Assembly (NCBI GenBank): GCA_047629215.1
Contig: JBLHWO010000224.1
Location: 1-5,956, forward strand
Length of the DNA: 5,956 bases
Reading direction: 5' to 3'
From: CANLBN01 sp047629215
Lineage (GTDB): Bacteria > Pseudomonadota > Gammaproteobacteria > Pseudomonadales > Cellvibrionaceae
In this document: positions 1 to 5,840 of the stretch, piece after piece
How positions within the stretch are numbered: position 1 is the stretch's first letter
Layout: each line of letters starts with the position of its first letter
Translations under genes and position numbers: made by a program
The notes under the pieces: generated by a model
What the model saw: only the letters and a program-made list of their open reading frames with translations
The model's database searches: none
What the model was told of the DNA's origin: nothing

Positions 1-54
1 CTTGGCCCATTTTGTAGCATAACACCCACTATTGTTACTTTATTATCACTATAG
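1..54 (+). CDS. Possible C-terminal end of prepilin peptidase PilD (partial)
   Basis: An open frame enters at the left edge and ends at TAG (52-54), reading LGPFCSITPTIVTLLSL. The Gly-Pro-Phe followed by a hydrophobic run resembles the last membrane helix of type IV prepilin peptidases, which usually contains a (F)GPF/Y-L-(A/S)-(I/L) segment. PilD commonly sits directly upstream of coaE in Pseudomonas-like gammaproteobacteria, so position agrees with the guess. Only 17 residues are visible and none of the catalytic aspartates is in the window. The match is from memory and short enough to be chance. Confidence 0.4.
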   Translation, partial: LGPFCSITPTIVTLLSL

Positions 55-67
55 TTATTACCATTTC

Positions 68-95
68 TTGTAATATCTAAATAAAATGTTACTAT
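68..95 (+). promoter_or_regulatory. Weak candidate sigma-70 promoter for coaE-yacG
   Basis: TTGTAA (68-73) and TACTAT (90-95) are separated by 16 bases, each matching 4 of 6 consensus positions, in an AT-rich 86-base spacer upstream of coaE. AT-rich DNA gives such matches easily. Readthrough from the upstream gene is an equally good explanation for coaE expression. Confidence 0.2.
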
Positions 96-140
96 CGTTC
101 GCTGAAATAATAAAAAGATCATGAGCAAAGGAATCCTAGT

Positions 141-803
141 ATGTTCGTATTAGGCGTTACGGGTGGCATTGGATCGGGCAAAACAGCTGCGACAGATCGC
201 TTTGCATCTCACGGCATAAAAATAGTTGATGCCGATAGCATCGCACGCCAAGTGGTGGGGATCGGCTCACCTGCCTTAGAAAAAATTTCATCGCATTTTG
301 GACGATCTATTTTACAGGCTGATGGTGCATTGGATAGGAAAGCGCTCCGAGAGATTATATTTAGCAATATCAAGGAAAAAGAATGGCTGGAAGGTTATCT
401 TCACCCTATTATTAGAGAAAAAATGCTTGCAGTAGTGCAGTTATCTACATCGCCTTACACCATTTTATCTGCACCACTCCTACTCGAAAATAATTTAGAG
501 TTCCTGACAACTAAGGTACTGGTAATTGATTGTTCTGAGGCTATTCAAATTGATCGAGCCTGCAGGCGCGACAATAGCTCTATAGCGTCAATACAAAAAA
601 TCATGCAGCAACAGCTTAGTCGCCGCGAACGCCTTGCCAGTGCTGACTCTGTTATCGTTAACGATGGAAGTATAGAAGATTTAAACAAGGCGGTGGATCA
701 ATATCACTTCCCTCTAGTAGAGGAGCTCTGCAATCAAGACGCTGTGACTGGATCTGAGGAAGGGTCTGAAAAAAGAAGAGCTATAAGAAGAACAATAGTA
801 TGA
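141..803 (+). CDS. coaE: Dephospho-CoA kinase
   Basis: CoaE phosphorylates the 3'-hydroxyl of the ribose of dephospho-CoA with ATP, the last step of coenzyme A synthesis, in the cytoplasm. The P-loop GGIGSGKT is at residues 8-15. The substrate-site DAD follows at 30-32 (VDADSIARQV), with the conserved HP at 88-89 and a family-typical C-terminal block of RRERLASADSVIVNDGS at about 161-177. At 220 residues it is slightly longer than E. coli CoaE (about 206). The extra length is a charged tail after residue about 195 (EEGSEKRRAIRRT) that looks unstructured. The ATG is preceded by AAAGGA (127-132) with an 8-base spacer, and the P-loop begins right after it, so the start is secure. Its TGA overlaps the yacG start as ATGA, indicating translational coupling. 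The purine-rich DNA encoding the tail also supplies the yacG ribosome binding region. Confidence 0.97.
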   Translation: MFVLGVTGGIGSGKTAATDRFASHGIKIVDADSIARQVVGIGSPALEKISSHFGRSILQADGALDRKALREIIFSNIKEKEWLEGYLHPIIREKMLAVVQLSTSPYTILSAPLLLENNLEFLTTKVLVIDCSEAIQIDRACRRDNSSIASIQKIMQQQLSRRERLASADSVIVNDGSIEDLNKAVDQYHFPLVEELCNQDAVTGSEEGSEKRRAIRRTIV

Positions 804-982
804 CAAGCCCAAAAGAGCTCAGCTGCCCAGGCTGCAAGAAAACAATTTTTTGGTCTGAAGAATACCCTTACAGGCCTTTTTGTAGTCATCGGTGCCAGCT
901 GATCGATTTAGGCGAGTGGGCAAGCGAAAGCTATCGAGTTCCGGCCAGTGATGACAATCAAAATAAAGAGGAATGGGAATAA
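800..982 (+). CDS. yacG: DNA gyrase inhibitor YacG, small zinc-binding protein
   Basis: This 60-residue protein has the YacG treble-clef-like Cys4 zinc site: CPGC at 9-12 and CSHRC at 28-32. The signature RPFCSHRCQLIDLGEWASE (25-43) is nearly invariant in the family. In E. coli, YacG binds the GyrB C-terminal region and blocks gyrase from binding DNA. The acidic tail (about 50-60, DDNQNKEEWE) is typical. The ATG overlaps the coaE stop (ATGA). An AAGAAGA purine tract about 8 bases upstream is a weak Shine-Dalgarno site, so coupled translation is likely. zapD, which lies between coaE and yacG in enterics, is absent. The gene ends only 4 bases before the stop codon of the opposing mutT. Confidence 0.95.
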   Translation: MTSPKELSCPGCKKTIFWSEEYPYRPFCSHRCQLIDLGEWASESYRVPASDDNQNKEEWE

Positions 983-986
983 CAAG

Positions 987-1403
987 CTACAAATTAGATG
1001 TTCTTACCGCATGAGTTTCTTCTAATCTAAGAATGATTGCTTTATTCGCTTCGGGGAAGGCATACTGCTCGATATTGGCTAGCTCAATCCATTTTATTTG
1101 CTGGCCTTCAAGACCAATCGCAGTCCCATCGAATTGATTACACAACCAAATATCCAACAATACTGCTTTATCGCCATAGTCGTGATTTATTTCCATTAAG
1201 GGGTTTGCCATAGTAATCTCGATGGCAACTTCTTCCCTAAACTCTCGTTTTAAAGCGTCGAAAACATCTTCGCCCGCTTCGACTTTCCCCCCTGGAAACT
1301 CCCACAGACCACCTTGGTGAGTATTCATAGGGCGCTTTGCAATCAATATTTGCTTATCCTTATTGATAACAACACCAACGACAACATGAACGGTTTTTTT
1401 CAT
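987..1403 (-). CDS. mutT: MutT-type Nudix hydrolase (8-oxo-dGTP diphosphatase)
   Basis: MutT hydrolyses 8-oxo-dGTP to the monophosphate, preventing A:T to C:G transversions. The Nudix box runs from Gly39 to Ile61: GKVEAGE, seven residues, then REFREEVAI. The metal-binding Glu54, Glu57 and Glu58 are all present. The glycine near the end of the classical box (REUXEEXGU) is Ala60 here. FPEAN at 116-120 aligns with FPPAN of E. coli MutT, whose Asn119 contacts the oxidised base, which favours true MutT over other Nudix enzymes. Length is 138 residues against 129 in E. coli, the excess being a short polar C-terminal tail. The next Met is residue 26, inside the fold, so the ATG at 1403 is the start. 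It has no good Shine-Dalgarno: the nearest is GGATGG, 11 bases away, lying in repeat-derived DNA. It lies downstream of argJ on the same strand. Confidence 0.93.
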   Translation of the reverse strand: MKKTVHVVVGVVINKDKQILIAKRPMNTHQGGLWEFPGGKVEAGEDVFDALKREFREEVAIEITMANPLMEINHDYGDKAVLLDIWLCNQFDGTAIGLEGQQIKWIELANIEQYAFPEANKAIILRLEETHAVRTSNL

Positions 1404-1414
1404 AATTTATATTG

Positions 1415-1430
1415 CCATCCTGAGCGAAGC
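1415..1430 (+). repeat. Stub of a widespread CATCCTGAGCGAAG dispersed repeat
   Basis: The sequence CCATCCTGAGCGAAGC matches the first half of an intergenic repeat I recall from many bacteria, whose full form continues as GTCATCCTGAGCGAAGCGAAGGATC. The second half is missing: it is replaced by CCAAAAATAAAT and the start of the large hairpin element. It ends about 11 bases before the mutT start codon. Its complementary strand contains AGGATGG, the only purine-rich stretch near that start. Identification as a repeat rests on recall, since no second copy is in this window. Confidence 0.45.
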
Positions 1431-1434
1431 CCAA

Positions 1435-1521
1435 AAATAAATGGGGCCAGAGCAAAACTTCTTACGCATCAACTTAAATTGTATCATCGCAAATAAATTT
1501 TTACTCTGACCCCTTTTATTC
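1435..1521 (-). repeat. Long inverted repeat, REP/RAYT-like palindromic element
   Basis: The terminal arms GGGGCCAGAGCAAAA (1443-1457) and TTTTACTCTGACCCC (1499-1513) are inverted repeats matching at 13 of 15 positions. The symmetry goes further. Read on the minus strand as RNA, positions 1513-1483 pair with 1443-1473 as 19 Watson-Crick pairs, 8 G-U pairs and 4 mismatches around a 9-base loop. Outside the GGGG/CCCC clamp, after one mismatch (1442/1514), six more pairs (1436-1441 with 1515-1520) and one G-U pair (1435/1521) continue the stem. The GGGGTCAGAGTAAAA end resembles palindromic elements associated with REP-type Y1 transposases (RAYT) in proteobacteria. No transposase is nearby, so this would be a non-autonomous copy. 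It starts within about 10 bases of the argJ stop and fills most of the argJ-mutT spacer. It could act as an argJ terminator or RNA-stabilising stem: the minus strand continues into ATTTATTTTT. Confidence 0.7.
1478..1486 (-). promoter_or_regulatory. Extended -10 promoter-like motif inside the hairpin element, facing mutT
   Basis: On the minus strand this reads TGATACAAT: the TGn extension followed by TACAAT, 5 of 6 matches to the -10 consensus. No -35 match is seen at 16-18 bases upstream, as is allowed for extended -10 promoters. Transcription from here would give mutT a leader of about 65-70 bases. It lies at the loop end of the palindrome, so any role is inference. Confidence 0.25.
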
Positions 1522-1523
1522 AT

Positions 1524-2744
1524 TCAGGTACGGTATTCCGCATTAATTTTTACATACTCATGGGATAAATCGGTAGTCCAAATAGTTTCGCTTGCCCCCC
1601 CTCTTGCCAAACAAACACGAATGCATATCTCCGGCTGATTCATTACCTCTTGCCCATCTTCTTCGCTATAAGATTCTGCTCTTCCAGCATTTTCAACAAT
1701 GAGCACTTGGTCTAAATACACTTTGATTTTTTCAACATCGAGGTTTTGTAAACCTGCATTGCCAATCGCAGCAACAATGCGCCCCCAGTTGGGATCCGAA
1801 GCAAAAAAAGCCGTTTTCACTAAAGGTGAGTGAGCAATCGCATAGGCGACATCTAAACACTCACTGCTATCGAGACCCTCTTCTACTTTAACAGTAACGA
1901 ACTTCGTTGCGCCTTCACCATCGCGTACAATGGCCTGAGCAAGTGAGGCAAGCACTTCAATAACCGCCTTTTTGAGGATAGCGTAATGTTTAGACTCAGC
2001 ATCATTAATAGCGATAGACGATGTACCTGTTGCCATTAAGATACAACTATCATTGGTGGAAGTGTCTCCATCAATCGTAATACGATTAAACGATAAGTCT
2101 GCGGCTTCTTTCAGAATTTGTTTTAGGATAAGTTCGTCAATATCAGCATTAGTGGCAATATAAGCCAACATAGTCGCCATGTCCGGTTTAATCATACCGG
2201 CACCTTTGGCGATACCATTGACGATCAGGATCTCTTTGCCTATTTTAACTGATACACTTGCACCTTTAGCATGTGTATCAGTCGTCATAATTCCTTTTGC
2301 AGCTAGCGGCCATGCATCCTCTGTAAGCCCCGAGACTAACGCTGGCAAAGCAGTTACTATTTTTTCTACCGCAAGAGGCTCACCAATAACACCGGTAGAA
2401 AACGGCAATACTTGACTGACATCTACATGAGTTTCTTCTGCAAGCGCAGAACAACTAACCAACGCTGACACCATACCTTGCTCACCGGTACACGCATTGG
2501 CATTGCCTGAATTAATTAATAGATAACGGGCATTTGAAGTTTGATTTAAATGCTCTTTACACAGTGTCACTGGGGCTGCACAAAATGCATTTTGCGTAAA
2601 CACACCGGCTACTGTCGCTGTTTCTGGCAACTCAATTAAAATTAAATCTAAACCATTATTTTTTTTAATGCCCGCACTAACCGCATTTAATTTTACACCT
2701 TTAATAACAGGCATTATCGGGAAATGTAAACAACCTACTGGCAT
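1524..2744 (-). CDS. argJ: Bifunctional ornithine acetyltransferase / N-acetylglutamate synthase ArgJ
   Basis: ArgJ moves the acetyl group from N-acetylornithine to glutamate in the cyclic arginine pathway. Bifunctional forms also make N-acetylglutamate from acetyl-CoA. The 406-residue precursor carries the self-cleavage site in KGAGMIKPDMATML: the bond Ala190-Thr191 is cut to give alpha and beta chains, and Thr191 becomes the catalytic nucleophile. The oxyanion-hole pair Thr117-Gly118 is present in STGVIGEPL. Other family blocks are AGIKK near 24-28, SGNANACTG at 79-87, TIDGDTSTNDS in the beta chain, SDPNWGRI, and the C-terminal WTTDLSHEYVKINAEYRT. The first Met (MPVG) matches the recalled MAVG-type start of relatives and has AGAG (2753-2756) 8 bases upstream; Met11 has no such site. 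Whether it is mono- or bifunctional cannot be decided from sequence alone. It lies between secA and mutT on one strand, a common arrangement in Pseudomonas-like bacteria. Confidence 0.96.
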   Translation of the reverse strand: MPVGCLHFPIMPVIKGVKLNAVSAGIKKNNGLDLILIELPETATVAGVFTQNAFCAAPVTLCKEHLNQTSNARYLLINSGNANACTGEQGMVSALVSCSALAEETHVDVSQVLPFSTGVIGEPLAVEKIVTALPALVSGLTEDAWPLAAKGIMTTDTHAKGASVSVKIGKEILIVNGIAKGAGMIKPDMATMLAYIATNADIDELILKQILKEAADLSFNRITIDGDTSTNDSCILMATGTSSIAINDAESKHYAILKKAVIEVLASLAQAIVRDGEGATKFVTVKVEEGLDSSECLDVAYAIAHSPLVKTAFFASDPNWGRIVAAIGNAGLQNLDVEKIKVYLDQVLIVENAGRAESYSEEDGQEVMNQPEICIRVCLARGGASETIWTTDLSHEYVKINAEYRT

Positions 2745-2773
2745 AGTTTTTTCTCTAAATTAATTTTATTCTT

Positions 2774-2797
2774 AAAAAAGCCTACAACCATCGTAGG
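2774..2797 (-). terminator. Candidate intrinsic terminator downstream of secA
   Basis: On the minus strand CCTAC and GTAGG (2797-2793 and 2785-2781) form a 5-bp stem with a 7-base GATGGTT loop, followed by C and six T's (2779-2774). It lies about 80 bases after the secA stop and about 30 before the argJ start. The stem is short, so it may be weak or leaky. Its first arm is also part of the neighbouring 2793-2817 palindrome. Confidence 0.5.
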
Positions 2798-2817
2798 GTG
2801 GTGATAGCCCAACCTAC
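2793..2817 (-). repeat. REP-like palindrome (GTAGGGTGG type) in the secA-argJ spacer
   Basis: GTAGGGTGG (2793-2801) and CCAACCTAC (2809-2817) form a stem of eight pairs with one mismatch around a 7-base loop. GTAGGGTGG(GTTA)-type palindromes are common dispersed repeats between genes of proteobacteria; the identification is from recall. CCTAC is repeated in overlapping register (2813-2817 and 2817-2821). The GTAGG arm can pair instead with CCTAC at 2781-2785, giving the terminator hairpin, so the two structures exclude each other. Confidence 0.5.
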
Positions 2818-2878
2818 CTACAAACTTACCACGCTCTAGGGACTGGCTTCTTTTTCTTGTAGCGAGCAGCCTAGAACT

Positions 2879-5605
2879 CTACAGTTTTCCATGGCATTGC
2901 TTATATTTTTTGCCTGAACCACAGGGGCAAGGTTCATTGCGACCTACTTTACGCTCATCACGAATAAAGGGTTGCTCATTCGACAATTTTTCAGGCTCAG
3001 AAGTATCGCCCTGCAAAGCTGATGCCTTAGCATGCTCTAATTTCATCTCTCTTTCCTGCTGCAAGCGACGCTCTTCTTCCATGGCATCCATTTGCTCTTG
3101 GGATACAGGCTCAACTCTTGCCAAAACCTTGACAGTTTCTGTTTTAATAGTCTCTAACATTACCTGAAATAGTTCAAACGATTCACGCTTATATTCTTGC
3201 TTTGGATTTTTTTGTGCATAGGCGCGCAAGTTAATACCCTGCCGAAGATGATCCATATTCAGCAAGTGCTCTTTCCATTGCATATCCAAAATTTGCATCA
3301 TGATTTGCTTTTCAATTTCGACTAACGAAGGATCTAGACGCTCACATTTTTCATCATAACGACTTTGTACTGCACCAATAATTTTTTTTCTCAGAGATTC
3401 TTCATGCAGGCCATTATCACTATCAAGCCATTCTTGAATGGGTAATACGACGTCATATTCATTTGCCAAATGCTGCTCCAAACCAGCGACATCCCACTGC
3501 TCTTCCATACTTTGCAAAGGAATGAAACCACGCACAGCATCGGTGACGACGTCGTGACGAATATTAGTGATTACTTCTCGAATAGAATCAGCTTCTAATA
3601 ATTCATTTCGCTGATTATAAATAACTTGCCGTTGATCATTGGCGACATCGTCAAACTCTAGCAATTGCTTACGAATATCGAAATTACGCCCTTCTACTTT
3701 GCGCTGTGCCTTTTCAATGGCATTGCTTACCATTTTATGCTCTATGGCTTCACCTTTATCCATGCCTAAATTTTGCATGAACGCACGAATGCGATCCGAC
3801 ATAAAAATACGCATCAGGCTATCTTCCATTGATAGATAAAAACGCGACAAACCCGGGTCACCCTGTCGACCAGCACGACCACGAAGCTGATTATCAATAC
3901 GCCGCGACTCATGTCGCTCTGTACCTAAAATATGTAACCCTCCAGCATCTAATACCATTTGATGCCGCTTTTGCCACTCGGCTTTTACTTTTTCTATTTC
4001 GGTTTCACTAGGGTTATTTAGCGAAGCGATTTCGGCGTCTAAATTACCACCCAATACAATATCAGTGCCGCGACCTGCCATGTTGGTAGCAATCGTTACC
4101 GCTTTAGGGCGCCCCGCCTGAGCAACAATTTCAGCTTCCTTTTCATGAAATTTAGCATTCAGGACTTTATGTTCAATACCCTTGTCATTTAATCTTTTAG
4201 ATAGCGCTTCTGACGACTCTACTGAAGCAGTTCCTACTAAGATGGGCGCATTTTTTTCTTGATACTTTACAATATCGATTGCAATAGCATCGTATTTCTC
4301 TTCGATCGAAAGGTAGATAAGATCATTTAAATCTAATCGTGAAATTTCGACATTGGTTGGAATAACGACAACATCCAAATTATAAGTTTGTCTAAATTCA
4401 AATGCTTCTGTATCAGCAGTGCCCGTCATGCCCGATAGCTTTGGATAAAGTCTAAAGTAGTTTTGAAAGGTTGTAGAGGCTAGAGTTTGCGATTCATTTT
4501 GAATAGAGACATTTTCTTTTGCTTCTATCGCCTGATGCAAGCCTTCTGACATCCTTCGGCCCGGAAGAGTACGTCCGGTATGCTCATCAATCAATAAAAT
4601 TTCTTCATCTTGAACAATGTATTGATTATCTCGCTGAAATAAGGTGTGTGCTTTTAATGCAGCGTGGACATGATGTACTAGACTCAAATTAGTTGACGCA
4701 TAAAGACTATCATCAGCCTTCAACAACCCTATCTTTATGAGTAATTCTTCTATCTTTTGGTGACCTTGCTCAGTCAGCTCTGCTTGGCGCTGTTTTTCAT
4801 CCAGAGTGTAATCACCTTTTACGCCTTCAGGTGTTTGACTCTCATCTTTTTCATCCATTGTTTGGAGCGTTAATTGTGGAATTATTTTATTGATTTTCTT
4901 ATATAGCTCAGCATTATTTTCCACTTGTCCAGAAATAATGAGCGGCGTACGTGCTTCATCAATTAGAATCGAATCAACCTCATCAATAATCGCAAAAGAG
5001 AGTGGACGCTGCACTCGCTGCTCTTTCGAAAAAGCCATATTGTCACGAAGATAATCAAACCCAAATTCGTTATTCGTGCCGTAAGTAATATCGGCAACAT
5101 AAGCGTTTTGCTTATCGCCAAACTCCTGCATACTTTGGATCACGCCAACCTTCAGACCCAAAAATTCGTAGACAGATGCCATCCAATTTGCATCGCGACT
5201 CGCCAAGTAATCATTAACTGTAACTACGTGAACGCTACCGGCTAAAGCATTTAAGTACGCAGGCAAAGTTGCCATTAACGTTTTACCTTCACCGGTGCGC
5301 ATTTCAGATATGCGCCCTTCGTGAAGTGTAATACCGCCGATCATTTGCACATCAAAGTGACGTAAACCTAGGGTGCGCTTTGACGCTTCTCTGACCACCG
5401 CAAAAGCTTCTGCCAACAAATCATCTAAGGTCTCACCATCGTTAAGCCGCTGCCGAAACTCAATCGTTTTTTCCTTTAAAGCAGTATCACCCAGTGCTGA
5501 CACCTCTACCTCTAACTGGTTAATTTGCTTAACTAGCTTGCCCATGCGCTTTAGCTCACGGCCATTTTTGGAACCAAACATGCCTCTAAACGTTTTTCCT
5601 AACAT
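2879..5605 (-). CDS. secA: Preprotein translocase ATPase subunit SecA
   Basis: SecA is the peripheral membrane ATPase that pushes unfolded preproteins through SecYEG. At 908 residues it is full length (E. coli 901). In order: N-terminal helix; NBD1 with Walker A GEGKT at 105-109 (Lys108, as in E. coli) and DEAD-like DEVD at 208-211; preprotein cross-linking domain about 223-370 with GRTLPGRRMSEGLHQAIEAKE; NBD2 with PTN at 416-418, TNMAGRGTDIVLGG (507-520) and the arginine-finger block QLRGRAGRQGD (573-583); helical scaffold with KQLLEFDDVANDQR; two-helix finger with fingertip Tyr796 in NLRAYAQKNPKQEY; charged linker about 835-885; and a C-terminal zinc site, CPC at 893-895 and CH at 904-905, which binds SecB and ribosomes. 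TTAGG six bases before the ATG (5612-5616) supports the start. The usually conserved PTN-R-P reads PTN-V-E, and several Trp positions differ. No secM gene precedes it; an M23 peptidase gene does. Confidence 0.99.
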   Translation of the reverse strand: MLGKTFRGMFGSKNGRELKRMGKLVKQINQLEVEVSALGDTALKEKTIEFRQRLNDGETLDDLLAEAFAVVREASKRTLGLRHFDVQMIGGITLHEGRISEMRTGEGKTLMATLPAYLNALAGSVHVVTVNDYLASRDANWMASVYEFLGLKVGVIQSMQEFGDKQNAYVADITYGTNNEFGFDYLRDNMAFSKEQRVQRPLSFAIIDEVDSILIDEARTPLIISGQVENNAELYKKINKIIPQLTLQTMDEKDESQTPEGVKGDYTLDEKQRQAELTEQGHQKIEELLIKIGLLKADDSLYASTNLSLVHHVHAALKAHTLFQRDNQYIVQDEEILLIDEHTGRTLPGRRMSEGLHQAIEAKENVSIQNESQTLASTTFQNYFRLYPKLSGMTGTADTEAFEFRQTYNLDVVVIPTNVEISRLDLNDLIYLSIEEKYDAIAIDIVKYQEKNAPILVGTASVESSEALSKRLNDKGIEHKVLNAKFHEKEAEIVAQAGRPKAVTIATNMAGRGTDIVLGGNLDAEIASLNNPSETEIEKVKAEWQKRHQMVLDAGGLHILGTERHESRRIDNQLRGRAGRQGDPGLSRFYLSMEDSLMRIFMSDRIRAFMQNLGMDKGEAIEHKMVSNAIEKAQRKVEGRNFDIRKQLLEFDDVANDQRQVIYNQRNELLEADSIREVITNIRHDVVTDAVRGFIPLQSMEEQWDVAGLEQHLANEYDVVLPIQEWLDSDNGLHEESLRKKIIGAVQSRYDEKCERLDPSLVEIEKQIMMQILDMQWKEHLLNMDHLRQGINLRAYAQKNPKQEYKRESFELFQVMLETIKTETVKVLARVEPVSQEQMDAMEEERRLQQEREMKLEHAKASALQGDTSEPEKLSNEQPFIRDERKVGRNEPCPCGSGKKYKQCHGKL

Positions 5606-5840
5606 AGAAAACCTAATTATTTTGTCTTTGTTTATTAGAGCAGGTGCCCTATGAAATAATTACTCGCAAATAACCGTGAAAGTAACAATGCGCGTAATAA
5701 GGTGTTTATACAAAATGCTCATCGGAGCAGATATTTCAAAGAACTCGAGCTTGAATGACGGCGTTTTAAAAAGGATGCAAGTAGACCGCAACAAAACAGA
5801 ATACGCAAGCGCTTAGAAGGGACGAATGTATTGAATGGAA
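5606..5840. other. secA upstream spacer, no convincing gene
   Basis: These 235 bases separate the M23 stop from the secA start and should hold the secA promoter and the peptidase gene's terminator. On the minus strand TATAAA (5710-5705) is a 5 of 6 -10 match, but no -35 match lies 16-18 bases upstream. Just before it, TGCTC-CGAT-GAGCA (5729-5716) is a 5-bp hairpin followed by TTTTG, a weak terminator candidate. The only ATG frame noted is a 20-codon reading frame (5722-5660) without a ribosome binding site. Nothing resembles the E. coli SecM arrest sequence. Confidence 0.5.

Noticed and set aside
993..1030. ATTAGA...TCTAAT and TTAGAT...ATCTAA hairpins near the yacG/mutT junction as a shared terminator
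   Set aside because: Only six AT-rich pairs with loops of over 20 bases and no proper T-tract; too weak to call.
1314..1496. 60-codon plus-strand frame across the mutT start and the repeat region (contains CHPERS and NGARAKLL)
   Set aside because: It overlaps the certain mutT gene antisense, and its second half is translation of the dispersed repeats. There is no family match or credible ribosome binding site.
2179..2415. 78-codon plus-strand frame inside argJ
   Set aside because: Antisense shadow of well-conserved argJ coding sequence, with no recognisable protein features.
2835..2883. TCTAGG...CCTAGA and TGTAG...CTACA inverted repeats at the secA stop as a terminator
   Set aside because: Short stems, one with a long loop, and on the secA strand the following sequence is A-rich rather than T-rich.
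2910..3167. 85-codon plus-strand frame inside the 3' end of secA
   Set aside because: Antisense shadow of the SecA linker and zinc-site coding region; low-complexity Ser/Cys composition.
3639..4011. Two plus-strand frames (3639-3839 and 3829-4011) inside secA
   Set aside because: Antisense to highly conserved SecA scaffold and NBD2 motifs; no independent evidence of coding.
5373..5654. 93-codon plus-strand frame over the 5' end of secA
   Set aside because: Antisense to secA codons; the composition mirrors the SecA N-terminus and there is no family signature.
5807..5814. AAGCGCTT palindrome in the secA upstream spacer as an operator
   Set aside because: An 8-base palindrome is expected by chance, and no second copy or known site surrounds it.
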